Notes under the pieces: generated by a model
Seen by the model: the letters and a program-made list of their open reading frames with translations, nothing else
Told to the model about the DNA's origin: nothing
Databases searched by the model: none
In this document: positions 1-7,689 of the stretch, piece after piece
Numbering within the stretch: position 1 is the stretch's first letter
Layout: each line of letters begins with the position of its first letter
Assembly: GCA_025453855.1 (NCBI GenBank)
Contig: JALOPO010000023.1
Span: forward strand, 1-11,327
From: Gemmatimonadaceae bacterium
Lineage (GTDB): Bacteria > Gemmatimonadota > Gemmatimonadetes > Gemmatimonadales > Gemmatimonadaceae
Direction: 5' to 3'
Length of the DNA: 11,327 nt
Position numbers and translations under genes: made by a program

Positions 1-797
1 GCCTGCTGGTGCGACGGATAGAAGCTCAGGATGCGGCTGATCGTCGTCGCCGCGTCGGTCGTGTGCAGCGTCGAGAAGACGAGGTGCCCCGTGTCGGCCG
101 CCTTGAGCGCCGTGTCGAGCGTGTCGAGGTCGCGGATCTCGCCGATCAGGATCACGTCGGGATCCTGGCGCAGCACGCGCCGCAGCGCATTCGCGAAGCT
201 GAGCGTGTCGGTCCCCACCTCGCGCTGGCTCACGTGGCTGCGGATGTCGCGATGGAGGAACTCGACCGGGTCCTCGATCGTGATCACGTTCGCCGCGCGG
301 TTCTGATTGACGTGGTGGATCATGGCCGCCAGCGCCGTGCTCTTGCCCGAGCCGGTGATCCCCGTCACGAGCACCAGCCCGCGCGGGCGCATGGAGAGCT
401 CCTCCACCACCTTCGGCAGCCGCAGCTCGGTGATCGTGCGCGTCTGGTAGGGGATGCCGCGGAGCGCGAGCGCCACCGTCCCGCGCTGCTGGTAGGTGTT
501 CACGCGGAAGCGCCCGATCCCCTGCACGCCGATCGCGAAGTCGGCCTCGCGCGAGGTCTGGAACTCCTTCAGGAAGCGCGGCGGCATGATCTGCTCGGCG
601 AGCGCCAGCAGGTCCTCGGCACGCAGCAGGTCGCCGCTCAGCGCGACCAGCTCGCCGGCCAGCCGGATCGTCGGCGGGCGCCCCACCTTGAGGTGGAGGT
701 CCGACCCCTCGCGCTCGACGAGCTGCTGCAGCCAGCTGCGGAGGAGCGGCGGGACGCCGGGCGCCGGGGAGGGCGGGATCGGCGCCTGCTCAGCCAT
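1..797 (-). CDS. pilT: Type IV pilus retraction ATPase PilT, 3' end cut by window edge
   Basis: PilT is the cytoplasmic hexameric ATPase that depolymerises type IV pili and so drives twitching motility. The 265 visible residues carry the family's landmarks in order. An N-terminal SDLHLKVGRPPTIR segment lies near residues 32-45. Walker A GITGSGKST is at 146-154, the Asp box ITIEDPVEF at 172-180, Walker B with GEIRD at 214-223, and the His box TGHLVFSTLHTTDA at 236-249. The QREVG motif (191-195) and the pattern around it favour PilT over the extension ATPase PilB. About 90-100 C-terminal residues, including the expected AIRxExxL motif, lie beyond the left edge. The ATG at 797-795 sits inside the end of accB (8-bp overlap) with no clear Shine-Dalgarno, so translation is probably coupled to accB. 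PilU is the main alternative; the N-terminus and spacing make PilT more likely. Confidence 0.93.
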   Translation of the reverse strand, partial: MAEQAPIPPSPAPGVPPLLRSWLQQLVEREGSDLHLKVGRPPTIRLAGELVALSGDLLRAEDLLALAEQIMPPRFLKEFQTSREADFAIGVQGIGRFRVNTYQQRGTVALALRGIPYQTRTITELRLPKVVEELSMRPRGLVLVTGITGSGKSTALAAMIHHVNQNRAANVITIEDPVEFLHRDIRSHVSQREVGTDTLSFANALRRVLRQDPDVILIGEIRDLDTLDTALKAADTGHLVFSTLHTTDAATTISRILSFYPSHQQ

Positions 798-1287
798 TCG
801 GATCGACGCGGAAGAGCACCTGGCCGTACTCCACCGACGAGGCGTCCTGCACACACACCTCGGTGATCGTCCCCGAGACCTCGCACTCGATCTCGTTCAT
901 GATCTTCATCGCCTCGATGATGCAGAGCACCTGCCCCTTGCTGACGCGCGTCCCGACCGACGCATAGGGCTTCGCGCCCGGCTCCGGCTGCGCGTAGTAC
1001 GTCCCGACCATCGGCGACTTGACCTCGATGAGCGTCGACTTGGGCGCCTCGGGCGCCGCGGCCGGAGCGCTCGGCGCGGACGTCGGGGCCGCCGCCGGCG
1101 ACGGCGCCGCCGCCATCGTCGGCATCGGGGCCATCTGCGCCATGGGAGCCATCGCCACCGTGCCGCGCGCCGTCGGGCTCTTCGACACGCGGAGCTTCAT
1201 CCCCTTCTCGTTCGTGATCTCGAGCGAGTCCACCGTGGACTCGTCGAGCATCTCGAGCACTTTCTTGAGGTAGCGCAGGTCGATCAT
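790..1287 (-). CDS. accB: Biotin carboxyl carrier protein of acetyl-CoA carboxylase (AccB)
   Basis: AccB carries the biotin that shuttles carboxyl groups between biotin carboxylase (AccC) and carboxyltransferase (AccA/AccD), making malonyl-CoA for fatty-acid synthesis in the cytoplasm. The 165-residue product has normal length and layout. An N-terminal helical region (MIDLRYLKKVLEMLDES) is followed by an Ala/Pro/Met-rich flexible linker at about 45-83. A C-terminal biotinyl domain (about 86-163) contains EAMKIMNEI, with the biotinylated lysine at K128; the usual motif is EAMKMMNE. The ATG at 1287 gives the standard family N-terminus. The gene follows the M24 peptidase after 34 bp and overlaps pilT by 8 bp. 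accC, which usually follows accB directly, is replaced here by pilT and must be encoded elsewhere. Confidence 0.97.
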   Translation of the reverse strand: MIDLRYLKKVLEMLDESTVDSLEITNEKGMKLRVSKSPTARGTVAMAPMAQMAPMPTMAAAPSPAAAPTSAPSAPAAAPEAPKSTLIEVKSPMVGTYYAQPEPGAKPYASVGTRVSKGQVLCIIEAMKIMNEIECEVSGTITEVCVQDASSVEYGQVLFRVDPNG

Positions 1288-1321
1288 CGATTGGCTCGGT
1301 CAGCGACACCACCGGCGCGGG

Positions 1322-2413
1322 TCATCCCAGCTCCAGCAGCTCGCGCGTGAACTCGGTCAGCCGGCGGGGGCCGGCCGAGGACAGGTGGACGTCGTCCTCG
1401 ATGCGGACGCCGCCCCAGCCCGGACGATACACGCCGGGTTCCACCGTGACTACCGCATCGACCGGCAGGATCGCATCCGCGGAGCTGGCGAGGCGCGGCC
1501 CCTCGTGCACCTCGAGGCCGATCCCGTGACCGAGCGAGTGCCCGAACCACGCGGCCAGCCCGGCGGCCGCGAGATGATCGCGGGCCAGCGCATCACCTTC
1601 CGACCCGCGCATCCCGGCGCGCACCTCGGCACAGGCGTGCGCCTGGGCCGCGGCCACCGCCGCGTAGGTCGCGCGCTGCTCGTCATCGGCACGCCCGATC
1701 ACCACCGTGCGCGTGATGTCCGAGCAGTAGCCGCCGTGCACCGCGCCGAAGTCGAGGAGCAGGAACTCCCCCGACCCCACGGCACGCGACGAGCTGCGCG
1801 CATGCGGGAGCGCCGATCGGGGACCCGACGCGACGATGGTCGGGAACGGGAAGGCCTCGCTGCCGGCCTCCCGCAGCGCGCGCTCGAGCACCCCGGCGAT
1901 CGCCGTCTCGGTGAGCCCCGCGCGCAGCACCGGGAGCGTCGCCGCGAGCGCCGTGGTCGCGATGCCGGCGGCGGTCTCGATGAGCGCGAGCTCCCCGGGA
2001 TCCTTGCGCTCGCGCAGCGTCTCCACGACGTCGCGCACCGGTCGCCACTGCCAGCGCTGGCCGTCGTTCAGCAACCGCTCGAAGTCGCGATGCACGAGCG
2101 CCGCGCCCTCGAAGCCGAGGAGCTCGACGCCGTGCAGCGTGGGGAGCTCGCGCCAGAGCGCGGCCCAGGTGCTCTGCTCCGCGATCACCACGCGCGCCAG
2201 GTCGCCCACCTCGTCGGCGACCTGCGTCTGGTAGCGGAAGTCGGTGAGCAGGAGCAGGTCACCGCGCGCCGTGGCGACGAGCAGCGCGTTGCTCCCGCTG
2301 AATCCCGTGAGGTAGCGGATGTTCGGGAGCGCCGTGACGAGCAGCGCGTCGAGCTGCAGGTCGGCGAGCGCGGCCTGCAGCGCCGCGACACGCGCCGGGC
2401 GCCGGTCGGTCAT
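1322..2413 (-). CDS. M24 family Xaa-Pro aminopeptidase (PepP/PepQ/YqhT-like)
   Basis: Cytoplasmic metallopeptidase expected to release N-terminal residues next to proline or to cleave X-Pro dipeptides, using a dinuclear metal centre. The product is 363 residues. A creatinase-type N-terminal domain (about 5-135) contains NIRYLTGFSGSNA, and a pita-bread peptidase domain follows (about 140-360). All five metal ligands are visible by alignment to known motifs: D221 (LLLDFG), D232 (CSDITRT), H296 (HSLGHGIG), E325 (TVEPGVY) and E339 (VRIEDD). The accessory histidines H292 and H303 are also present. The ATG at 2413 overlaps the aroQ stop as ATGA, which supports this start over a longer upstream reading. 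Length resembles YqhT/PepQ rather than the larger E. coli PepP, so the exact substrate is open. An aroQ-peptidase pair is a common bacterial neighbourhood. Confidence 0.92.
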   Translation of the reverse strand: MTDRRPARVAALQAALADLQLDALLVTALPNIRYLTGFSGSNALLVATARGDLLLLTDFRYQTQVADEVGDLARVVIAEQSTWAALWRELPTLHGVELLGFEGAALVHRDFERLLNDGQRWQWRPVRDVVETLRERKDPGELALIETAAGIATTALAATLPVLRAGLTETAIAGVLERALREAGSEAFPFPTIVASGPRSALPHARSSSRAVGSGEFLLLDFGAVHGGYCSDITRTVVIGRADDEQRATYAAVAAAQAHACAEVRAGMRGSEGDALARDHLAAAGLAAWFGHSLGHGIGLEVHEGPRLASSADAILPVDAVVTVEPGVYRPGWGGVRIEDDVHLSSAGPRRLTEFTRELLELG

Positions 2414-2853
2414 GTCGGCGACAGGTGACCGACGAGCGCGCGCAACGCGTGCTCGTAGCTGGCGGCGCCGAAGCCGCACACCACGCCGACCGCGGCCGGC
2501 GCGAGCATCGACCGCCGCCGCTCGGCCTCGCGGGCGTGGACGTTGGTCAGGTGCACCTCGACGAACGGCACCTGCACGGCCACGAGCGCGTCGCGGAGCG
2601 CGAGGCTGGTGTGCGTGTAGGCGCCCGCATTCACGAGCGCCCCGGTCACGCGCCCCGCCCAGCCGTGCACGACGTCGATCAGCTCCCCCTCGCCGTTCCG
2701 CTGCGCGCACTCGACCCGCACCCCGAGCGTATCGCCCAGCGAGGCGAGTCGCTGGTCGATCTCCGCGAGGGTGGTGGTGCCGTAGATCGCCGGCTCGCGC
2801 CGGCCGAGGAGGTTGAGCGAGGGCCCGTGGAGCACGGCCACGGTCCGGCTCAC
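2410..2853 (-). CDS. aroQ: Type II 3-dehydroquinate dehydratase (AroQ)
   Basis: Catalyses dehydration of 3-dehydroquinate to 3-dehydroshikimate, step three of the shikimate pathway to aromatic amino acids and folate; the type II enzyme is a cytoplasmic dodecamer. The 147-residue product matches the family length. It begins VAVLHGPSLNLLGRREPAIYG, whose lid carries R19 and the catalytic Y24. N75 and H81 fall in ALVNAGAYTHTS, and H101 and R112 in EVHLTNVHAREAERRRS, so the complete active-site set is present. The start is GTG at 2853, overlapping the upstream stop as GTGA. A GAGGGG Shine-Dalgarno five bases upstream (2859-2864) supports it. The next gene begins at an ATGA overlap (2410-2413). Confidence 0.96.
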   Translation of the reverse strand: MSRTVAVLHGPSLNLLGRREPAIYGTTTLAEIDQRLASLGDTLGVRVECAQRNGEGELIDVVHGWAGRVTGALVNAGAYTHTSLALRDALVAVQVPFVEVHLTNVHAREAERRRSMLAPAAVGVVCGFGAASYEHALRALVGHLSPT

Positions 2854-5627
2854 GACAGCCCCTCGAGCCAGCGGTGGAAGTCGGACTTGGGCCGCGGCGG
2901 TCCGTCGTGTCCCGCGCCGGGTTCGGACGCCTGCGCGTCGGACGCGGGGGGCGCCGGCTGCTGCGACGCGGGGGGCGGCGCCGACGGGACCGCGGGGGCC
3001 GGGGGCGCGGGCGGCGCGGCAACCCCCGGCCACACGGGCTCCGGTGCGCGCGGGGTGAGCACGGGCGCGCCACCGAAGCTCGGTCCGAGCGAGGGCGTCG
3101 GGGCACGCGGCGGTACCAGGCCACCGTTGACCATCGGATCGACCTGCGCCCGAACACCGGGCGGCGTCGGCCCGAAGAAGCGATCGAAGCTGAGCAGCGG
3201 CCCCGGCGCATTGGCCGAGCTCGCCGTCGCACGCTGCGGGGCGTCGAGTGCGTCGGGCACCGGGAGCGTCTCCGGCATTCCGTTCACGCGTGCCACCAGC
3301 TCCACGCCGAGCCGCTCGAGCCACTGACTGGCGGTCTCGTCCGAGGCTGCGATGACCGGGACACCGAACAGATCGTCGAGGCCGCCCGCACCGAGGAGGT
3401 CGAGCGACATCGGCGTTGCGGCGGCCGCACGGATGGGTTGGTCATCCATGCCGAACAGCGTGTCGACGCTCGTGTCCTCCGACGGCACCACGTCGCCGAA
3501 CCAGTCGTCGCCACGCTCGGCCGACTCGGTCGCGAACCAGTCGCCGTCGGCGGATGGCGCGTGCGCCGCCGGACCAGGCACTCCCGTCGATGCGAGCTCT
3601 GCCGAGATGCTCGGGAAGCCGGGAGGCGTGAGTCTCGAGGTCCCGACGGTCTCGGATGGATCTTCGCTCGCGAGGCCGAAATCCACTTCCGACAACACGT
3701 TGACGCCGTCTGTCTGATGTGGCACCTGAGGTGCCGCACCCAACGCCTTCTCGAGCGCCTCGACGTTCGCGGCGTATGCCGGGACGTCGGGATGGCGGGC
3801 CGCAAGGTCGCGGTACACCGCGAGCGATTCAGCCAGGAACCCCTGCTGCCGGTACAGCTCGGCCATCGTCGCCGTGCTGAAGCCCGAGGGCGTCGGGCGA
3901 TACACGGGGCGTGGCGGCTCGTCGGCGAACGCCGGCGTCGCCGCGGACGGGTCGCGCGTCGGCTCTGCCGGCTCCAGCTGCGGGGCGTCGTCCGGCAGCG
4001 CGGCGACCGCACCCTCGGGCTCGGCTTCAGCTGCCTCGACCACTGGCGGCGTGTGGCGTCCCCATTCACCCAGCGAGGCCAGCGGCACCTCGGGTGTCGC
4101 CGGATCAGGCATCAGGTCGCCGATCGCCGAGACGTCAGCGGCATCGACCGCCACGCCGGGTGGCGGCGTGATGGTGCCGTCCCGCCACGGAGCGAGCGAG
4201 GCGAGGAGCTCGAAGGCGGCAACGCGTACCGGCGTCCGCGTCGGATCGACGGGCGCCGCCACCTCGGGTGTCGGCGCCGTGGCCACCGGCTCCGCCGGCG
4301 TGTCGTCAACGACGTCCACCACATCGACCGCATGCGGCTCGAATGTCGACTCGGCCGCCGCGGGCGTGGCACCGAGCGCCGGCAGTCCGTCGTCGAAGTC
4401 GTCCCCGGGCTGCACCGTGAACGGCAATGGCGCCAGTCCGTCGGCCGCATCGTCCGGCGCGAGCGTCTCCACGTCGACCACCGGCATCGCCGAGTCGTCG
4501 TCGGGCGTCGCCTCCATCCACTCCGAGACCGGCGTGAGATAGCCCGCGTCGGTCGCGAAGTCCGGCGCGAAGGCCGTGATCCCCTCGCCGGCCTGCTCGT
4601 CGGCGAGGCTCGGCAGCACACCGTCGGTGGCCTCGAGCGAGGGTGCGGCCGGCAGGTCATCCGACGACGCACGCGCCCCGTCGATGTCGGCGGTGGTCCC
4701 ATGCAGCTCGGGGAGTTCGACCGCGGCCGACGGCCCGACGACGGCGCCGCCGGCGATCCACAGCGCCTCCGCGCTCGCCTCGGCCACCGGTTCCGTCGCG
4801 CGCGACGGCGTCGCCGAGTCGCGCGGGTCGTGCCGCGCGGACGCGTCCGGCGCCATCGGCAGCCCCGCGCCGGGCAGCTCGGAGACCGACTCCACGTCGG
4901 CCGGTGCCTCGAGCGCCGCCATGATCATCGGCAGCTCGGCATCGGCCGCATCGTGCACATCCGGCGTCGGCCCGTCCGAGGCCGGCGCCTCCGCCACCGG
5001 CGCGACGGCAGGCGCTGCGTCGGCCGCCTCTGGCGGCGCCTCACCCGCCTCCCCCGCTTCGCCCGCCTCGGGCCGGATCGGCACGTGCGCGATGAAGGCG
5101 TCGAGCTCCTCCTCGCTGAAGCCGATGCCCCCCGGGAAGGGGGTGGTCGTCGGCGCGGGGAGCGGTTGGTCCTCGGCCGCCGCGGCGACGACCGTCGCGT
5201 CGTCGGCGTCGGCCTCGCGGGCCGCGAGCTCGCGGCCGAGGCTCTCCTGGAGCGCGGCCACGTCCGACTGCAGCGGATCGGCGTCGAGCACCCGCGCGTA
5301 CCAGCTCCGCGCCTCCGGGAGATCGCCCTCGAGGCGCGCGATGTCGCCGAGGCGGCGGAGGGCGACCAGGTTCTCGTCGTCGAGCGCCACGCCGGCGGCG
5401 AAGGCGGCGCGTGCGGCCGGGAGCTCGCCGGCATCGAAGAGCGACTGCCCGAGCACGATGTGGCCGCTCATGTGTCCCGGCTGCGACGGCAGGTGCACGC
5501 GGCAGAGCGCGATCGCGCGCTCCGGATCGCCCAGCTTCCGGTACTCGTTCGCGAGGGGGGCGAAGTAGCGCCGGGGGTTCTCGGCGTACCGTGCGGTCAG
5601 CTCGTCGATGCGGGTCGCGGACGCCAT
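2850..5627 (-). CDS. Large TPR protein with long acidic disordered linkers
   Basis: A 925-residue protein that I cannot assign to a named function. Three tandem TPR units occupy about residues 15-120 (for example GQSLFDAGELPAARAAFAAG). A further TPR-like hairpin lies at about 594-624 (MAELYRQQGFLAESLAVYRD). In between (about 140-590) is a low-complexity stretch rich in Ala, Pro, Asp and Glu, including a GEA tandem repeat at 190-197. The C-terminal third has repeated aromatic-Phe-Gly motifs (DWFA 696-699, DWFG 708-711, TLFG 723-726, DLFG 752-755, RFFG 816-819). A Pro-rich tail (about 820-910) follows, and the protein ends in SDFHRWLEGLS. No signal peptide or clear membrane helix, so probably cytoplasmic. 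An in-frame stop eight codons upstream leaves ATG 5627 as the start, without a good Shine-Dalgarno. It heads the operon leading to aroQ and pilT. The TPR plus acidic-linker plan recalls FimV-like scaffolds, without evidence of homology. Confidence 0.88.
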   Translation of the reverse strand: MASATRIDELTARYAENPRRYFAPLANEYRKLGDPERAIALCRVHLPSQPGHMSGHIVLGQSLFDAGELPAARAAFAAGVALDDENLVALRRLGDIARLEGDLPEARSWYARVLDADPLQSDVAALQESLGRELAAREADADDATVVAAAAEDQPLPAPTTTPFPGGIGFSEEELDAFIAHVPIRPEAGEAGEAGEAPPEAADAAPAVAPVAEAPASDGPTPDVHDAADAELPMIMAALEAPADVESVSELPGAGLPMAPDASARHDPRDSATPSRATEPVAEASAEALWIAGGAVVGPSAAVELPELHGTTADIDGARASSDDLPAAPSLEATDGVLPSLADEQAGEGITAFAPDFATDAGYLTPVSEWMEATPDDDSAMPVVDVETLAPDDAADGLAPLPFTVQPGDDFDDGLPALGATPAAAESTFEPHAVDVVDVVDDTPAEPVATAPTPEVAAPVDPTRTPVRVAAFELLASLAPWRDGTITPPPGVAVDAADVSAIGDLMPDPATPEVPLASLGEWGRHTPPVVEAAEAEPEGAVAALPDDAPQLEPAEPTRDPSAATPAFADEPPRPVYRPTPSGFSTATMAELYRQQGFLAESLAVYRDLAARHPDVPAYAANVEALEKALGAAPQVPHQTDGVNVLSEVDFGLASEDPSETVGTSRLTPPGFPSISAELASTGVPGPAAHAPSADGDWFATESAERGDDWFGDVVPSEDTSVDTLFGMDDQPIRAAAATPMSLDLLGAGGLDDLFGVPVIAASDETASQWLERLGVELVARVNGMPETLPVPDALDAPQRATASSANAPGPLLSFDRFFGPTPPGVRAQVDPMVNGGLVPPRAPTPSLGPSFGGAPVLTPRAPEPVWPGVAAPPAPPAPAVPSAPPPASQQPAPPASDAQASEPGAGHDGPPRPKSDFHRWLEGLS
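2859..2864 (-). promoter_or_regulatory. Shine-Dalgarno site for aroQ
   Basis: On the minus strand this reads GAGGGG, five bases before the GTG at 2853. It lies within the last codons of the upstream TPR gene and decides the non-ATG start of aroQ. Confidence 0.6.
5038..5073 (-). repeat. Imperfect 9-bp tandem repeat (about four copies) encoding Gly-Glu-Ala units
   Basis: Four adjacent 9-mers of the type gcctcnccc on the plus strand encode the EAGEAGEAGEA stretch of the large TPR protein on the minus strand. The repeat length is a multiple of three, so copy-number change would lengthen or shorten the linker without a frameshift. Confidence 0.55.
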
Positions 5628-5687
5628 CGAGGACGGGGTGGGGACGACTCACGGGCGCCGGCTCGGTCACGAGCGCCGGAGCCGCGA

Positions 5688-5693
5688 AGCATA
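5688..5693 (-). promoter_or_regulatory. Possible -10 element for the TPR-aroQ-accB-pilT operon
   Basis: The minus strand reads TATGCT, preceded by GTG, about 60 bases before the ATG at 5627. No convincing -35 is found 16-18 bases further upstream, so this is weak. A small hairpin (GCTCG-loop-CGAGC, 5661-5674) would lie in the transcript leader. Confidence 0.2.
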
Positions 5694-5748
5694 CACGGCG
5701 CGGACGAGCGACGCCATCTGGTTGTCACCGGCCAAATCGCGCTCTCCC

Positions 5749-5778
5749 TTGAAGTTGCCTCCGGGCGCGCCCTAGCTT
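5749..5778 (+). promoter_or_regulatory. Possible sigma-70-type promoter for ppiD
   Basis: TTGAAG at 5749-5754 and TAGCTT at 5773-5778 are separated by 18 bases, which would give a leader of roughly 45-50 bases before the GTG start at 5833. The match to consensus is partial (four and three of six bases). The 205-bp gap between the divergent genes must hold both promoters. Confidence 0.35.
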
Positions 5779-5819
5779 TCGTGGCTCCGCATTTCCGCGG
5801 ACCAGCCTGCCATCCCCCT

Positions 5820-5823
5820 GGAG
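5820..5823 (+). promoter_or_regulatory. Shine-Dalgarno site for ppiD
   Basis: GGAG nine bases before the GTG at 5833. It supports the GTG start, which in turn gives the expected N-terminal membrane anchor. Confidence 0.6.
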
Positions 5824-5832
5824 TTCCGCTTC

Positions 5833-7668
5833 GTGCTGCAAGCGTTCCGCGCGTCGAGCAAGTACGTCTTCTGGATCATCGCCGTGGCCTTCATCGGCGG
5901 GTTCCTGTTCTTCGATTCGTCCGGCCTCTTCAGCCGCGACACGGGGCCGACGCTCGGCACGGCGGTAGCCACGGTGGAGGGCACCGAGATTTCGTACGGC
6001 GTGCTGCAGCGCGCGGTCGAGCAGAAGGTGCAGGAGCAGGAGGGGCAGGCCGGGCGCTCGCTCACGCTCGACGAGCGCAAGCGCGTCGAGAACGACGTCT
6101 TCGACGAGCTGGTGGCGGAGCTCCTGCTCCAGAAGGAGTACGAGAAGCGCGGCATCACCGTCACGACCGACGAGATCGTGAACTACGCGCGCTTCTCGCC
6201 GCCCCCGCAATTCGCGCAGCTGCCCGACTTCCAGACGAACGGGCGCTTCGACCTGGAGCGCTACCAGCGCTTCCTGCGCAGCCCGCAGGCCAGGCAGCAG
6301 GGGCTCCTCGCGCAGCTCGAGGCGTACTACCGGAACGAGATCCCCAAGCAGAAGCTGTTCGAGCAGGTGGCGGCCGGCGCCTGGATCAGCGACGCGCGCC
6401 TCTGGCAGGTCTACCGCGATCGCAACGATTCGGTGCAGGCGAGCTACGTGGCGCTCCGGCCGAACACCGTCGACATGGCGAGCGTGAGCGACGCCGACGC
6501 GCGCACGTGGTACGAGGCGCACAAGGCGGACTACGAGCGTCCCGGTCGCGCGGCGCTGAGCGTGCTCACGATCCCCCGCACCATCACCGCCGCCGACACG
6601 GCCGCGACGCGTGACTCGATCCTCGCGCTGAAGGCGCAGATCGCGGCCGCGAGCGATCCCAAGGCGAAGTTCGCCGAGCTCGCGGAGCTCGTCTCCACCG
6701 ACAGCGGCTCCGCGCGCAACGGCGGCCAGCTCGGTCCGAGCACGCGCGGCCAGTTCGTCCCGCCGTTCGAGACGGCGGCGTACGCGCTGCCGGTGGGCGG
6801 CCTGTCCGAGCCGGTCCAGACGCAGTTCGGCTGGCACCTGCTCCGGCTCGACGCGCGCCGCGGCGACACGCTCGAGCTGCGGCACATCCTGCTGCCGGTC
6901 CAGCAGAACGAGGCGGCGGCGCGTGCCACCGACCGCCGTGCCGACTCGCTCGCGCGCATCGCCGGCGACCCGAACCCCAGGCGCCTCGACAGCATCGCCA
7001 AGGCGCTCGGCCTCCCCGTCACGCGCGGCATCGCCTTCGAGGGCGAGCCGATGACGATCGCCGGCCGCTACATCCCGAGCGCGAGCGCGTGGGCCTTCGA
7101 TGGCGCGACGGTGGGCGAGATCAGCGAGATGACCGACGACGAGTCGGGCTACTACATCGCGCGCCTCGATTCCATCCAGCCGAAGGGGATCGCGCCGTTC
7201 GAGACGGTGAAGGACGAGATCAAGGAGCGCCTCGCCGCGGAGAAGGTGCTCGACACGTTCATGGAGCTCGGGCGCGCGATCTCGACGCAGGCGCAGCGCG
7301 ACGGCCTCGAGGCGGCGGCGCGGGCGCGGGCACTCACCGTCGAGACGACCGGCATGTTCACGCGCACCTCGCCGGCCGAGGGGCTCGGCGCGTTCAACGA
7401 GGCGGTCGGTGCAGCCTTCGCGCTCCCGACGGGCGTCGTGAGCGCGCCGATCCGCACGCGCGACGGCGTCTTCGTGATGCGCGTCGACAAGCGCGTGGAG
7501 GCGCAGCGCAGCGCCTTCGAGGCGCAGAAGGCGGCGCAGCGCCAGCAGCTGCTAGGCGCCGTGCGGCAGCAGATGGTGCGCGACTTCCTCGAAGGGCTGC
7601 GCAAGGGCGCCAAGGTCGACGACCGGCGCGCGAACATCCGACGGGCGGAGCGGCGCGCGTCGACCTGA
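5833..7668 (+). CDS. ppiD: PpiD/SurA-type membrane-anchored periplasmic peptidyl-prolyl isomerase/chaperone
   Basis: A 611-residue folding factor for newly exported proteins, close to the length of E. coli PpiD, which sits next to the Sec translocon. A short basic N-terminus precedes one membrane helix (about residues 11-27, YVFWIIAVAFIGGFLFF), so the bulk should face the periplasm. A SurA_N-like helical region (about 40-230) leads to a first parvulin domain (about 240-343) with SGSARNGGQLG, FETAAYALPVGGLS and QFGWHLLRLD. LRHILL at 349-354 then opens a second, more divergent parvulin-like segment (about 349-447). A helical C-terminus follows. The first parvulin lacks the usual N-terminal His and the second lacks the C-terminal one, so isomerase activity may be weak, as reported for E. 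coli PpiD. The start is GTG with a GGAG site. Flanking genes are divergent upstream and convergent downstream, so it is probably a single-gene transcript. Confidence 0.9.
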   Translation: MLQAFRASSKYVFWIIAVAFIGGFLFFDSSGLFSRDTGPTLGTAVATVEGTEISYGVLQRAVEQKVQEQEGQAGRSLTLDERKRVENDVFDELVAELLLQKEYEKRGITVTTDEIVNYARFSPPPQFAQLPDFQTNGRFDLERYQRFLRSPQARQQGLLAQLEAYYRNEIPKQKLFEQVAAGAWISDARLWQVYRDRNDSVQASYVALRPNTVDMASVSDADARTWYEAHKADYERPGRAALSVLTIPRTITAADTAATRDSILALKAQIAAASDPKAKFAELAELVSTDSGSARNGGQLGPSTRGQFVPPFETAAYALPVGGLSEPVQTQFGWHLLRLDARRGDTLELRHILLPVQQNEAAARATDRRADSLARIAGDPNPRRLDSIAKALGLPVTRGIAFEGEPMTIAGRYIPSASAWAFDGATVGEISEMTDDESGYYIARLDSIQPKGIAPFETVKDEIKERLAAEKVLDTFMELGRAISTQAQRDGLEAAARARALTVETTGMFTRTSPAEGLGAFNEAVGAAFALPTGVVSAPIRTRDGVFVMRVDKRVEAQRSAFEAQKAAQRQQLLGAVRQQMVRDFLEGLRKGAKVDDRRANIRRAERRAST

Positions 7669-7689
7669 CGCCACGCGACACCGGAGACG

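Noticed and set aside
9..866. A 285-codon open frame on the plus strand opposite pilT
   Set aside because: The minus strand over the same region encodes all PilT nucleotide-binding motifs.
2414..3232. Longer upstream extension of the M24 peptidase frame
   Set aside because: The frame stays open upstream but encodes Arg-rich nonsense over aroQ. The ATG at the ATGA overlap gives the normal family N-terminus.
2874..6614. A 1246-codon open frame on the plus strand, antisense to the large TPR gene and running into ppiD
   Set aside because: It is Arg/Gly-rich without any recognisable domain, and it overlaps two genes with clear domains in other frames. Long spurious frames are expected opposite GC-rich genes.
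5725..6885. A 386-codon open frame on the minus strand opposite the 5' half of ppiD
   Set aside because: No domain is visible, and the plus strand encodes a convincing membrane anchor and parvulin domain with a ribosome site.
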